From Microvirga sp. VF16 (GTDB lineage: Bacteria; Pseudomonadota; Alphaproteobacteria; Rhizobiales; Beijerinckiaceae), in contig NZ_CP069359.1 in NCBI RefSeq assembly GCF_016864375.1, positions 248,001 to 312,000 of the forward strand: a DNA stretch of 64,000 nucleotides, written 5' to 3'. The position numbers and the translations under genes were made by a program. The notes under the pieces were generated by a model, which did not search any database, was not told where the DNA came from, and saw only the letters and a list, made by a program, of their open reading frames with translations. Position 1 is the first letter of the stretch. Each line of letters begins with the position of its first letter. Shown here piece after piece: positions 16,013 to 24,945 of the stretch.

Positions 16013-16435
16013 ATGACCGAGACATTCCAAGGGAGGGTCATCGCCGGTCGGGGCGACGCCGAGAGTGTCGCCATTCAAGTCCTGAACTTCATCGTCTCTG
16101 ACGTCGATCGGATCATCCAGTTTCTGAACGTCACCGGCCTCCAGCCCGAGACAATCCGCGAGTCGGCGACATCATCGCATTTCCTGCTGGGCGTGCTCGA
16201 GTATGTGGCCAAGGATGATGAGCTTCTGAAGGCACTCGATCAGGCGATGAGGATTCGGCCAGCCGTGATCCTGGCGGCTGTCGTGTATCTGTCACCGGAG
16301 CCTGAGGCAAAGCCGTCTGATAAGAAGGTCGACGCGGCCCCTCAGCTACCGAGGCGCAACCTGTTCCACCAAAGCAGCAGCCATCCAGATGACAGTTCCG
16401 GCCCGCTCCCGATAACCGGGCCTTATCGGGAGTGA
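16013..16435 (+). CDS. DUF3572 family protein
   Basis: A 140-residue protein with a GGAGG Shine-Dalgarno just before the chosen ATG. A start at 15884 adds 43 unrelated residues. The core (ALNFI-like ESVAIQVLNFIVSDVDRIIQ, then FLNVTGLQPETIRESATSSH) matches the alphaproteobacterial DUF3572 family: a small helical protein with an FL..TGL.P motif and an acidic (D/E)LL stretch. The family has no assigned function. The C-terminal ~40 residues are low-complexity and longer than usual. It is divergent from the zinc-ribbon protein gene. Confidence 0.7.
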   Translation: MTETFQGRVIAGRGDAESVAIQVLNFIVSDVDRIIQFLNVTGLQPETIRESATSSHFLLGVLEYVAKDDELLKALDQAMRIRPAVILAAVVYLSPEPEAKPSDKKVDAAPQLPRRNLFHQSSSHPDDSSGPLPITGPYRE

Positions 16436-16507
16436 GAGCAGTGGCTCGAAATTCCTGGAACAAGCTACCTACCCGTTGTAAGTGGTGGAGGAATACTCGC
16501 AGAGGGA

Positions 16508-17122
16508 CTATTGAGTTACCGAGGCAGTGTGGGTTCGCAAAGCCTGCAGAGTCGCAGTTCCAAGTTTGCCCGTGACGGGAAGACCTTTGGCTCGCTCAAA
16601 TGCTTCAACGGCTTTGCGGGTAGAGGGGCCTAGAGACCCGTCAGCTTTTAGTTTTCCATACCCAAAGTCGACAAGCGCTTCCTGCGCCGTGCGTATTTCC
16701 TGCTTGGAAAGGCGAACGGAGGACGTCGTGCCGACCGTGGGACTTTCCGTCATAGCTACAGGCTGATCTGACGGTCCGGTTAACTGAAGGCGGGTTTGCT
16801 CAATCGCTTGACTAACGCTCGCCCGCAGAGAGTCCAGCTGCTGGAGTTCTTCGGTTGCTGCTTCGATTCGCACCAGCATCGTGTTCAGATCTTGGCCGGC
16901 CAAGATTTTTTGATCGTTTGCTTTCGCCAACTGATCGCGCTCTGCGGTAACAGTCACAATCTGCTGCCGGAGTTGCGAGGTCTCAGTCTGGATAGTGTGC
17001 TCCGCAGATCGATTAGACAGGGCGGAGTACACAAACAACCCCCAGCCGATTGCTGTAGCAGCCAGGAGGCCTATGCCAGCTACGCCAAACTGCAACCCTG
17101 CTCGGTTTCTTACATAACTCAT
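16508..17122 (-). CDS. Membrane-anchored peptidoglycan-binding domain protein
   Basis: A 204-residue protein with one N-terminal membrane segment (about residues 13-33, GVAGIGLLAATAIGWGLFVY). A coiled-coil stalk (about 40-110) follows, then a C-terminal peptidoglycan-binding domain type 1 (about 135-195: EIRTAQEALVDFGYGKLKAD, GPSTRKAVEAFERAKGLP). It is probably anchored in the inner membrane with the domain in the periplasm touching the wall. No catalytic domain is visible. The upstream region carries strong hairpins. Confidence 0.75.
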   Translation of the reverse strand: MSYVRNRAGLQFGVAGIGLLAATAIGWGLFVYSALSNRSAEHTIQTETSQLRQQIVTVTAERDQLAKANDQKILAGQDLNTMLVRIEAATEELQQLDSLRASVSQAIEQTRLQLTGPSDQPVAMTESPTVGTTSSVRLSKQEIRTAQEALVDFGYGKLKADGSLGPSTRKAVEAFERAKGLPVTGKLGTATLQALRTHTASVTQ

Positions 17123-17213
17123 GAACCTACCCGCGGATCGTTAGCTGAATTTCTGAGCGCATTGTGTGCGTACATGGGTTCCCCATTGGGTCGAGCTTGT
17201 GGCGCAATTGGGC

Positions 17214-17240
17214 CCATGCGAACCCCTTGGGTTCGCATGG
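17214..17240. repeat. Perfect 12-bp hairpin with 3-nt loop
   Basis: CCATGCGAACCC and its exact complement are separated by CTT. It lies about 90 nt upstream of the peptidoglycan-binding protein gene. No T-run follows on either strand, so a simple terminator is unlikely. It may be part of a structured RNA or an operator. Confidence 0.6.
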
Positions 17241-17446
17241 TTAATCAATCATGACAGTGAGCAGTTAGTGACTGTTGGCAGATGGTTTGAGGATGCCCCG
17301 AAGCGGCTTGTATCGCCGTGCGCTGTTCTATGAGGCCGGTGATCTGATGGGCTCTCAATGTGGATCGCGATATCCTGACCGCAGTTGGGTAGATTCGCAT
17401 GGCGCCTCGTCTGGATGCGAGAGGCATCCACACAGGGAAACGCCTC

Positions 17447-17472
17447 AGCCGAGGAGGGGGCCTTCCTCGGCT
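17447..17472. terminator. Strong hairpin, possible terminator
   Basis: A nine-base stem (AGCCGAGGA and complement) with an eight-base GC-rich loop lies in the 494-nt gap (17123-17616) between two leftward genes. A seven-base stem (TGGATGC, loop GAGAG) is 22 nt to the left. On the minus strand it could end the transcript of the lipoprotein gene. The T content downstream is modest. I see no gene in this gap. Confidence 0.4.
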
Positions 17473-17616
17473 AGGGTGCCTTGGTGCCTGAGCGCACCAC
17501 CTCGGGCTGATACGCAACGTGCCCGGTGGGTGTGATTTGCAACTGCCACGGTTAATATTCAGTTCTTAGGAGCGATCTTAAGCGGCTTGACGAGGTCTAG
17601 CCGGGGCCGTCTTCAA

Positions 17617-17988
17617 TCACTCGACGTATGGAACATCCCCGGGTGGGGCCTCGACAGGGCCAGAATAGGCGCTCCGGCGAGGCGCTCGGCCGATCCAGGG
17701 TTCTGCGGTTTCTATTTCTCCTGCGGGGCCACAGATGCGATCTCGTCGGACGACCTCTTCGCCAAAGCTGTTGATCTGCCGTCTGGAGACGGTTCTGCAT
17801 CTATCTCTCTCGATGCCCCATGAAGGATCTGCGTAGAGGTTATTCTCATAGGTCCGTTCAGTCCCGCCATAGCGGTCGTACTGATACTCGCTGTAAGAGA
17901 TCTCTGTGCCGGTAACACACCCACCGAGCAATACCGCAACGGCGATCAAGGTGGCCGTCGGCCTTACTCGTTTCAAACGGCTCAACAT
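17617..17988 (-). CDS. Small lipoprotein of unknown function
   Basis: A 123-residue protein. The ATG at 17988 is preceded by GGGAGG. The lipobox LLGGC ends the signal peptide (cysteine at about residue 23), so the mature protein is lipid-anchored in the envelope. The mature part is short and polar and has a tyrosine-rich start (YSEYQYDRYGGTERTY) and a cysteine pair. The family is not recognised. The IS3 element lies 85 nt upstream of the start and may have separated it from its original promoter. Confidence 0.6.
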   Translation of the reverse strand: MLSRLKRVRPTATLIAVAVLLGGCVTGTEISYSEYQYDRYGGTERTYENNLYADPSWGIERDRCRTVSRRQINSFGEEVVRRDRICGPAGEIETAEPWIGRAPRRSAYSGPVEAPPGDVPYVE

Positions 17989-18146
17989 GGAAGCCTCCCT
18001 GTGTTCACTGGCGGCGCTGACAGGCATCGTCCAGCACTAGCAGGGAGGGTGGGGTAGGGGCTTTGAACCGTATCTGATGAAGTAGCCCCCGAATTGACCG
18101 GACATGATCTCCCACCTCGCTAAGAGATAGGAGTAGTGTTGGTGCT

Positions 18147-18539
18147 ATGACTGGTTCTTCCTCGAAGTTAGAGGTCCTCGATGGACCGCAACACCGCCGC
18201 CGCTGGATGGCCTCTGAGAAGCTGTCCATCGTCCAGGAGACCTACGAACCTGACGCCACCGTCAGCCTGGTGGCCCGCCGGCATGGGGTCGCTCCCAACC
18301 AGCTCTTCCGCTGGCGCAAGCTCGCCGCGCAAGGCGCACTGACCGCCACCAGTGCCCAGGAGGAGGTCGTTGCCGCCTCCGAGTACCGCGCCTTGCAGAA
18401 CCAAGTCCGAGAGCTGCAGCGCCTGCTCGGCAAGAAGACGCTCGAGGCCGAGATCCTCAAGGAGGCGCTGGAGGTCGCCACCGGGCCAAAAAAGCAGCTG
18501 TTGCGCTCGCTGTCATGGCCCAAGGGCGGTTCGCGATGA
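18147..18539 (+). CDS. IS3-family transposase OrfA
   Basis: A 130-residue OrfA. It has a helix-turn-helix for binding the terminal repeats (MASEKLSIVQETYEPDATVS, then ARRHGVAPNQLFRWRK) and a leucine-zipper-like coiled coil (LQNQVRELQRLLGKKTLEAE). Near its end, codons read CCA-AAA-AAG, so A6G at 18488-18494 forms a classic -1 slippery heptamer. Shifting there gives the OrfAB fusion transposase, while OrfA alone usually acts as a repressor. Confidence 0.85.
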   Translation: MTGSSSKLEVLDGPQHRRRWMASEKLSIVQETYEPDATVSLVARRHGVAPNQLFRWRKLAAQGALTATSAQEEVVAASEYRALQNQVRELQRLLGKKTLEAEILKEALEVATGPKKQLLRSLSWPKGGSR

Positions 18540-19366
18540 GCGCCGTCTGCGCCACTCTTCAGGTCGCCCGCTCGAACATTGCCGAGCAAGCGGCAGGGCG
18601 ACCAGTCAAGCGCCGGGGACGTCCGCCCGAGCCGGAGGAGGAACTCGTCGCATCCATCAAGGCGATCATCGGCAGCCTGCCGACCTATGGCTATCGGCGC
18701 GTGCATGCACTTCTGGTGCGCCAGGCTCGCGAGCAGGGCCGGGCGCCGCCCAATCACAAGCGGGTCTACCGGGTCATGAAGGCCCACGGTCTCCTGCTGC
18801 AGCGGCATGCCGGCGGGGCCGAGGCGCGCCGGCACGACGGTCGTGTGGCCGTGGAGCGCTCCAACCTGCGCTGGTGTTCGGACGGCTTCGAAATCGGCTG
18901 TGACAATGGCGAGAAGGTGCGGGTCGCCTTTGCGCTCGACTGCTGTGACCGGGAGGTGCTGGGCCATGTGGCCACGACCGAAGGGATCAAGGGTGAGGAT
19001 GTACAGGATCTGATGATCACCGCTGTCGAATACCGCTTTGGGCCGGTGAACCGACTGCCAGAGACCATCGAATGGCTCTCCGACAATGGCTCGGGCTCCA
19101 TCGCCCATGAGACGAAGGGCCTGGCGCGAGAGATGGGACTGGAGCCGAGGACCACACCCGTGCAGAGTCCGCAAAGCAACGGCATGGCAGAAGCCTTCGT
19201 GCGCACCATCAAGCGCGATTACGCCCGCGTCAGCCCGGTCCCGGATGCGAGAACCGTACTGGAGAGCCTGCCGTTATGGTTCGAGCACTACAACAGCCTT
19301 CACCCACACAAGGCACTCGGCTATCGTTCCCCACGTGAGTTCATTGCCTCACGTCAACCCGGGTGA
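18515..19366 (+). CDS. IS3-family transposase OrfB (DDE catalytic part)
   Basis: A 283-residue catalytic subunit in the -1 frame relative to OrfA. The frame is open from the slippery site at 18488, so the working enzyme is probably the OrfAB fusion. The rve-type DDE core is intact: first D in RWCSDGFEI, second D in WLSDNGSGS, and E in NGMAEAFVRT, with the final HPHKALGYRSPREF typical of IS3 OrfB. An HTH_21-like segment with LPTYGYRRVHALL precedes the core. All motifs are intact, so the element may still be active. Confidence 0.88.
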   Translation: MAQGRFAMSAVCATLQVARSNIAEQAAGRPVKRRGRPPEPEEELVASIKAIIGSLPTYGYRRVHALLVRQAREQGRAPPNHKRVYRVMKAHGLLLQRHAGGAEARRHDGRVAVERSNLRWCSDGFEIGCDNGEKVRVAFALDCCDREVLGHVATTEGIKGEDVQDLMITAVEYRFGPVNRLPETIEWLSDNGSGSIAHETKGLAREMGLEPRTTPVQSPQSNGMAEAFVRTIKRDYARVSPVPDARTVLESLPLWFEHYNSLHPHKALGYRSPREFIASRQPG

Positions 19367-19413
19367 TCCTGTCCGATCTTTCGGGGGCAACAACATCTGA
19401 ACGGCTCAGCTAT

Positions 19414-19439
19414 CATCACAGGTTAGCATCACAGGTTAG
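19414..19439 (+). repeat. Tandem 13-bp direct repeat next to IS right end
   Basis: CATCACAGGTTAG occurs twice without a gap, 14 nt after the right end of the IS3 element. It may be a local duplication or a small regulatory repeat. No function is evident. Confidence 0.5.
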
Positions 19440-19483
19440 GGAGATGAGCCTGGGGATGGAGATCATCACCTCAGGGATCGTTA

Positions 19484-19966
19484 TCAGGCTATCGCCGGTT
19501 CAGCGCTCTTCCCGTCGGTTCCACCCCCTGCCGCGGCCCTCACGGCTTCCCAGTTGGCCAGCCCGTCCACCCGCTCATTCTCGGGGTGGCCGGCGTGACC
19601 CTTCACCCACTTCCAGGTGATCTGCCGGCCAGCCATCAGGGCGTCCATCTGCATCCATAGATCCTGGTTCAGGACAGGTTTCCCGTCAGCCTTGCGCCAC
19701 CCTTTGGCCTTCCAGCCACGGAGCCACTCGGTCGCGCCTTTGATCACGTACTGGCTGTCGCTGTGGATCACGATGGGCAGATCCTTGGAGACCGCTTCAA
19801 GAGCCTTAATGGCTGCTGTCATTTCCATCTTGTTGTTCGTCGTGGAGCGATCTCGGCCAACGATGATCTGCTCTTCACCCGCAATGGTGATCAGGGCAGC
19901 GTATCCGCCGGGGCCAGGGTTCCCCAGGCATGCGCCGTCCGTGAAGATAATGGCGTGGTCGGTCAT
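19484..19966 (-). CDS. rnhA: Ribonuclease HI
   Basis: A 160-residue RNase HI, which cuts the RNA strand of RNA-DNA hybrids. The N-terminal FTDGACLGNPGPGGYAA contains catalytic D10, the glutamate is in NNKMEMTAAIKAL, the next aspartate is in HSDSQYVI, and the last aspartate is in ENERVDGLAN. Length and all catalytic residues are normal, so it should be active. No dnaE- or quinolinate-type neighbours place it, and it may be a second copy on this replicon. Confidence 0.93.
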   Translation of the reverse strand: MTDHAIIFTDGACLGNPGPGGYAALITIAGEEQIIVGRDRSTTNNKMEMTAAIKALEAVSKDLPIVIHSDSQYVIKGATEWLRGWKAKGWRKADGKPVLNQDLWMQMDALMAGRQITWKWVKGHAGHPENERVDGLANWEAVRAAAGGGTDGKSAEPAIA

Positions 19967-20213
19967 ATGGATTTCTCGATAGGTTCGTTAAGGAATGGCC
20001 CCAGTGAGCAAACTGGAAGGGGGTATAGAGCAGGGGAGGTTTTAAGATCCCCTGACCGGATGCCAGCAATCCACAGAAGGGCTCTCGCCAAACGACAAAG
20101 CCTGTCGAGAGGGATCTCAAGCAGCTTCTGTGAGGTGAGGCAGGGAGAGTGTTTTTAGCGAGTTACAGTCTTGGGTGGCATCCTCAGATTCATAGGGTTT
20201 TCTGAGGGACGCA

Positions 20214-20813
20214 ATGGACGATCAGAGGAAGGAGCTTCGCAAGCTCATCGCGCAACTCCGGCCCGTTCAAGGCGCTCGTTCGACCACGCGCGAGTACCGC
20301 AACTTGGACGAACAGAATGATGCGAGGACAGTCTTGGAAGCAGCCGGCCTTCAGTTCACGAACCTACGCCACAGAGGCGAAGGGAGAGACCCACCTGACT
20401 GTGAGGTGGAGATCAATGGTGTTCGTTGTGGGATCGAACTGACTGAGTTCGTTCACAGGCGGACGCTGGAAAAGTCCATCAAGGCCCACAAGGCCAATAG
20501 CCGACAGCGCTACTATCACGAGTGGGCCCGCGAGGGATTCCTTGAGCAACTCCGAGAGGAGATTACAAAGAAAGACCAGCCGAGGGATCTGAAAGATGGC
20601 CCTTGGCAGCGGTATTTCCTCATTTTCTGGACAGGGGAGATGCACTTGGGAATCGAGCAGCTAACGGAGTTCCTCGATGGTGTTGTGTTTGAGTGCGAGC
20701 TCATCACAGATGCATTCATAGGCTTGGACTACCACTCAGGGCAGGGATACCCAGCTATTCGCATTCCAGTGGTCAGGATCCAAGGTTCAGGTCAGTGTAG
20801 GCAGCAGTTTTGA
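20214..20813 (+). CDS. Hypothetical protein with PD-(D/E)xK-like motif
   Basis: A 199-residue soluble protein. Around residues 58-78 it reads GRDPPDCEVEINGVRCGIEL followed by TE, which resembles the PD...E-x-(K/E) arrangement of restriction-like nuclease folds (D62, E75). The usual lysine is not in place (ELTE). Charged helices flank this part. There is no methyltransferase or other defence gene nearby. Function is unknown; a nuclease-fold relic is possible. Confidence 0.5.
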   Translation: MDDQRKELRKLIAQLRPVQGARSTTREYRNLDEQNDARTVLEAAGLQFTNLRHRGEGRDPPDCEVEINGVRCGIELTEFVHRRTLEKSIKAHKANSRQRYYHEWAREGFLEQLREEITKKDQPRDLKDGPWQRYFLIFWTGEMHLGIEQLTEFLDGVVFECELITDAFIGLDYHSGQGYPAIRIPVVRIQGSGQCRQQF

Positions 20814-21078
20814 CGGCGCGGTACGGAGTTTTAGAACATCGTCAGCCGTGAGTCTAAGAAGCCAAGCTCGCCAGCACCACTCATCATGCTTCGAGTGATC
20901 ATTCTCGCCACCCTCATCAGCCTCTTCGTCTGTGTGGCATTGACACGCTCTTCTTTGAGGGCGCCATAGCGGGATCGAATGGTCGCGCATCCCAATAACT
21001 GGGTATTTACCTGCCTCATCCAGAGTGTGGAGGTCACCGGCCGACCCACCGCGATATTTGCGAGCTTTGTTAGTATCC

Positions 21079-24036
21079 ATGCGTAAGATCTTCATGCCGA
21101 ACGATTATCTTCCGTCCGCTATCCGGACCGAGGATGGAGCCTCAAGGAGATCGCATGAGAGTGGCGCCCTGCCGTTCCAAGATATGAACAACAGCTCCAG
21201 CACCAACTGGGAGGAGCCGTGGCTGGCCATGGGCCAAGCCGAGCCCGGTTGGTGGCAGGCTTTCGCGATCGACCACGGCGTGCGGTCCACGCGTACGCCC
21301 GACAAGTTCATCAGGAAGTCACCGGAAACGAACGTGTTCGACCTTCCAACGGGCGAACTGATGAACGCGGATCGTTTGGCCGAAGTAGCAATGAACAAGC
21401 CCGAGGACGAGATCCACAAGCGCATCGAAAGGCTTCGCGCCGCCATGGAGGCCCCCCCGGTCAAGACCTTCGCCCACAAGGCGCGAGGGACCACGCAGCC
21501 GCTACCTGCCCCCTCCGTGGGGCAGTGCGAGGCGCCAGACGCCCCAAGGCAAGTCGAGGCGCCCGCCGCATCTAAGGCGCATGGTGCTCAGATACCCGTT
21601 TCCGGGACTGTCGAGACGGTTTCCCAGTCCGTGCCAGAGCCCCAGATGACCCTCCCCACCATTCCGTCCACGATGTTCGTTCCGTCGGCCTTTCAGTCGG
21701 CGCTGTACCGCATCGACGTCTCGCTGAAACACCCGCTACTCACGCAAGCTGACGCAGCCGCCGACGAACGGGAAGTCCAGGCGCCCCAGGCCGGACCCCA
21801 CCAGGAGTCGTGTGGCTCCGAGGCGATAGAGCCCGAGGTCATCTTTTGCGACGGGCATTCGGAACTGGGAGTGTGCGAGGGTGCCGCTGAGCTCTTGGAG
21901 CCGCAATCGCTGGACGGGTGCATGGCGGCGCGACAGGAACTGAGCCAGCAATCTGAGATTGGCGATCAAATCGACATCAGCATGAATGACGCATCTGAGG
22001 TAGCGGAATCCGCCGGAACCGAGCATGGGGTTCTGGAGGACATGGTTCAAGAGGTCGTTACCTTCGCGCGTGGTGAGGACGGGACTGAAGTAGTCGCGCA
22101 AGTCGTCGAGGACATGAGCCCCAACGTGGAGGAGGCTCAGGCAGAGGAAGTCGACCTTGGATACCTCACCCTGTGCGGGGAGGACATTGCTACCATCCAC
22201 ACCACGTTGAGAGCCGAGGCGAAGGTCGCCTTGCGACGTGCGCCGGATGTTCCGGCGATTGAGGAGGCCGCGATCGTGGAGGAGCCAACGTCCGTCCCGG
22301 AGAGCGCCTCGATCAAGAGTGAATTTGCCACAACGGGTGAGCTGCCGGAACAGGTGCTGGAGGAGTATCATCTTGAATTGGATGCTGCCGCTTCTTTCGA
22401 GGTGGTCGAGGTTGCGCAAGGAGTCCTACCTGAGGAAGTGATGATCCCGGCTCAGGATGCGGAGATCCACGCCTCCATGAAGGAGGCTGCCATCGGGCCG
22501 CAGCGTTCCGGGTTCGCCTCTTACCAGCTTCCTTCCATTGAGCTTCTTGCCGAGCCGCCGCAGCGGGAGGGAGAGATCCTGACCGAGGATATTCTCGAGG
22601 AGCGAGCCGGACGCGTGGAGAAGGTCATCCGCGATTTCGGGGTGAAGGGCGAGGTCATTCATGTTCACCCAGGGCCCGTGGTCACGCTCTACGAGCTCGA
22701 GCCTGCGCCGGGCGTCAAATCCTCGCGGGTCATTGCCCTCTCGGAGGACATTGCCCGCTCGATGAGCGCGGTCTCGGCCCGCGTGGCGGTGATCCCGGGC
22801 CGCAATGCCATTGGTATCGAGCTACCGAACGCGACCCGTGAGACGGTATACCTGCGCGAGATGTTGGAGGCGGCCGATTTTACGGCATCGGTTCAAAAGC
22901 TGCCGATCTGTCTCGGCAAGACCATCGGGGGCGAGCCGGTCATCGCCGACCTCGCCCGCATGCCGCACTTGCTTGTCGCCGGCACCACCGGCTCAGGCAA
23001 GTCGGTGGCGATCAACACCATGATCCTGTCGTTGCTGTATCGGTTCACGCCGGAGCAGTGCCGCCTGATCATGGTCGACCCGAAGATGCTCGAGCTCTCG
23101 GTCTATGACGGCATTCCCCATCTGCTCACGCCCGTCGTGACTGATCCCAAGAGGGCGATCATCGCCTTGCGTTGGGCGGTGCGCGAGATGGAGGATCGCT
23201 ACAAGAAGATGGCGAAGCTCGGGGTGCGCAACATCGACGGCTTCAACGCCCGTGTGAGCGAGGCCAAGGCCAGGGGTGAGGTGATTACGCGGACCGTCGA
23301 AACCGGCTTCGACAAGGCCACAGGGGAGCTGACGTACACGGAAGAGGTGATGGATCTCGATCCGTTGCCCTACATCGTGGTGATCGTCGACGAGATGGCC
23401 GACCTGATGATGGTGGCCGGCAAGGAGATCGAGGGCGCGATCCAGCGCCTGGCCCAGATGGCCAGAGCGGCCGGCATCCACGTCATCCTGGCGACGCAGC
23501 GGCCTTCCGTGGACGTGATCACCGGCACGATCAAGGCGAACTTCCCGACAAGGATCTCGTTCCAGGTCACGTCGAAGATCGACAGCCGCACCATTCTGGG
23601 CGAGATGGGGGCCGAGCAGCTTCTGGGCCAGGGCGACATGCTGTACATGGCCGGCGGCGGCCGGATCACGCGCGTGCACGGGCCGTTCTGCTCCGACGCG
23701 GAAGTCGAGAAGGTGGTCAACCACCTCAAGCGCCAGGGCGAGCCGGTCTATCTCGAGGCCGTCACGGCCGATGATGAGGCACCTGAGGAGCTGAATGTTC
23801 CCGAGCTGCCGATCGATGAGGACGATGCCGGTCTCGCATCGGCAGATGTCTACGAGCAGGCCATCGCCATCGTCCTGCGACACAGGAAGGCGTCGACATC
23901 CTACATCCAGCGCCGTCTGCAGATCGGCTACAACCGCGCGGCTTCCATCATGGAGCGGATGGAGAAGGAAGGGATCGTCGGCCCGGCCAACCATGCCGGC
24001 AAGCGCGAGATCCTGCGCGGCGAGTTCGAGGACTAG
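21079..24036 (+). CDS. ftsK: FtsK/SpoIIIE-type DNA translocase lacking N-terminal membrane segments
   Basis: About 985 residues. The C-terminal half is a full FtsK motor. The alpha/beta RecA-like core has Walker A GTTGSGKS (about residue 635) and Walker B YIVVIVDEMADLM (about 765), plus the signature ILATQRPSVDVITGTIKANF. It ends in a winged-helix gamma domain (STSYIQRRLQIGYNRAASIM) that reads KOPS-like polarity sites. The N-terminal ~500 residues are acidic and of low complexity, without the usual four transmembrane helices. It may therefore be a soluble or indirectly anchored second FtsK. The start is uncertain: 21025, 21079 and 21094 are all possible. Confidence 0.85.
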   Translation: MRKIFMPNDYLPSAIRTEDGASRRSHESGALPFQDMNNSSSTNWEEPWLAMGQAEPGWWQAFAIDHGVRSTRTPDKFIRKSPETNVFDLPTGELMNADRLAEVAMNKPEDEIHKRIERLRAAMEAPPVKTFAHKARGTTQPLPAPSVGQCEAPDAPRQVEAPAASKAHGAQIPVSGTVETVSQSVPEPQMTLPTIPSTMFVPSAFQSALYRIDVSLKHPLLTQADAAADEREVQAPQAGPHQESCGSEAIEPEVIFCDGHSELGVCEGAAELLEPQSLDGCMAARQELSQQSEIGDQIDISMNDASEVAESAGTEHGVLEDMVQEVVTFARGEDGTEVVAQVVEDMSPNVEEAQAEEVDLGYLTLCGEDIATIHTTLRAEAKVALRRAPDVPAIEEAAIVEEPTSVPESASIKSEFATTGELPEQVLEEYHLELDAAASFEVVEVAQGVLPEEVMIPAQDAEIHASMKEAAIGPQRSGFASYQLPSIELLAEPPQREGEILTEDILEERAGRVEKVIRDFGVKGEVIHVHPGPVVTLYELEPAPGVKSSRVIALSEDIARSMSAVSARVAVIPGRNAIGIELPNATRETVYLREMLEAADFTASVQKLPICLGKTIGGEPVIADLARMPHLLVAGTTGSGKSVAINTMILSLLYRFTPEQCRLIMVDPKMLELSVYDGIPHLLTPVVTDPKRAIIALRWAVREMEDRYKKMAKLGVRNIDGFNARVSEAKARGEVITRTVETGFDKATGELTYTEEVMDLDPLPYIVVIVDEMADLMMVAGKEIEGAIQRLAQMARAAGIHVILATQRPSVDVITGTIKANFPTRISFQVTSKIDSRTILGEMGAEQLLGQGDMLYMAGGGRITRVHGPFCSDAEVEKVVNHLKRQGEPVYLEAVTADDEAPEELNVPELPIDEDDAGLASADVYEQAIAIVLRHRKASTSYIQRRLQIGYNRAASIMERMEKEGIVGPANHAGKREILRGEFED

Positions 24037-24082
24037 GGCGGTTGAACGGTCTTCCCGGCATGCGGCAAAAGGGAGCTTCCCT

Positions 24083-24724
24083 CTAGGGCGTCAACTTCTC
24101 AGAGATGGCGGAGTGCAGTCCCTGGAGCCACCCGGCGATGTCGGATGAATAATGCGCTACCTCCATTGCGAGCAGCGCAAGGTCTTCATCCGACGAGACC
24201 CGGGCATTCTTCACTCCTGAGAGAAGCCTCATGACCGCTTGATCGCGCGTGGGTTCCCGGGGGTCTGCGACCCAGCCGATGCTGGCCTTGTTGATGGCGA
24301 GCTTGAAGCGCTCCCCGCTCTGGAAGCGGGCATCGACCAACCACCCGTTGCCACTCGGGCTCAGGTCTACGACGGTGAGTGATGGAGTTCTGACGCCGAC
24401 CTCAGGCGCAGGATGCTTATCGGCCACCTCCAGCACTTCCCGCAGCCCCTCAATGAACTGTTCCACACTCAGCGCGGACCGGGCCAGTGTTTCCATTCCA
24501 TAGATCATCTGGTTGAGGCTGGTGAACGGATAGCCCGGTTCGCCCACCCTGTCGGTGCTCCAATGGAAGATAGAAGACAGCCTCTCGGCGATTTCCCGGT
24601 CATTGGGCGCCACGCTGACGCTCTTGCCGTCCCTGCCGGCTGTCATCGTCACGGTCCTGCCATCAGGGAACATGATCCGGAGCGTGAGGAGGTCGCCATC
24701 GATGACCTTGGTTGTGAGCGCCAC
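24083..24724 (-). CDS. Hypothetical protein
   Basis: A 213-residue soluble protein that I do not recognise. The first ~40 residues look like a small beta-sheet domain (TLRIMFPDGRTVTMTAG), and the rest is mixed helix and strand with no catalytic motif. There is no signal peptide or membrane segment. It is convergent with the FtsK-like gene (46 nt gap), where a short GGGA/TCCC hairpin can form. Codon usage looks like that of its neighbours. Confidence 0.55.
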   Translation of the reverse strand: MALTTKVIDGDLLTLRIMFPDGRTVTMTAGRDGKSVSVAPNDREIAERLSSIFHWSTDRVGEPGYPFTSLNQMIYGMETLARSALSVEQFIEGLREVLEVADKHPAPEVGVRTPSLTVVDLSPSGNGWLVDARFQSGERFKLAINKASIGWVADPREPTRDQAVMRLLSGVKNARVSSDEDLALLAMEVAHYSSDIAGWLQGLHSAISEKLTP

Positions 24725-24885
24725 CGAATGCCTCCTTTCGCCTCAGGTCTCGACACCGACCGTATACCCATCAAGCGAAGCCGCAGACAATACGGGCTCA
24801 TCTTAGGCTCCAGCGGTTGGCTCCGATGCAAGCCGGGACAGGGCAGGGAACGATAAATGTGAAGCTGACAGGAACCGCTTTCGCC

Positions 24886-24937
24886 TTGATAAGTTGTCCA
24901 TTTGTGGCATTATAAAGCAAGATGTCCACAAATGGAC
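24886..24937 (+). promoter_or_regulatory. Promoter with palindromic operator for the RES toxin-antitoxin operon
   Basis: A -35-like TTGATA (24886-24891) and a -10-like TTATAA (24910-24915), 18 bases apart, are enclosed by a perfect 12-base inverted repeat: GTCCATTTGTGG at 24896-24907 and its complement at 24926-24937. The left arm sits in the spacer and the right arm at the likely transcription start. This is the expected layout for autorepression by the antitoxin or the complex. Binding is inferred. Confidence 0.65.
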
Positions 24938-24945
24938 GAGATTTC

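Larger units (their letters stand above)
18073..19400 (+). mobile_element. Complete IS3-family (IS2-like group) insertion sequence
   Basis: About 1.33 kb, bounded by imperfect inverted repeats that share GCCCCCGAA: left end at 18073 reading TCTGATGAAGTAGCCCCC, right end at 19400 reading TCAGATGTTGTTGCCCCC on the minus strand. It carries orfA and orfB with a frameshift site between them. No clear direct target repeat is visible at these boundaries, so the exact ends could shift by a few bases or the element may be old. A tandem 13-base repeat follows the right end. Confidence 0.8.

Noticed and set aside
18060..19411. Target-site duplication flanking the IS3 element
   Set aside because: The bases next to the proposed ends do not form a convincing direct repeat, so none is claimed.
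20787..21095. Minus-strand frame of about 102 codons before the FtsK-like gene
   Set aside because: Overlaps both neighbours' ends, no ribosome-binding site, no motif.
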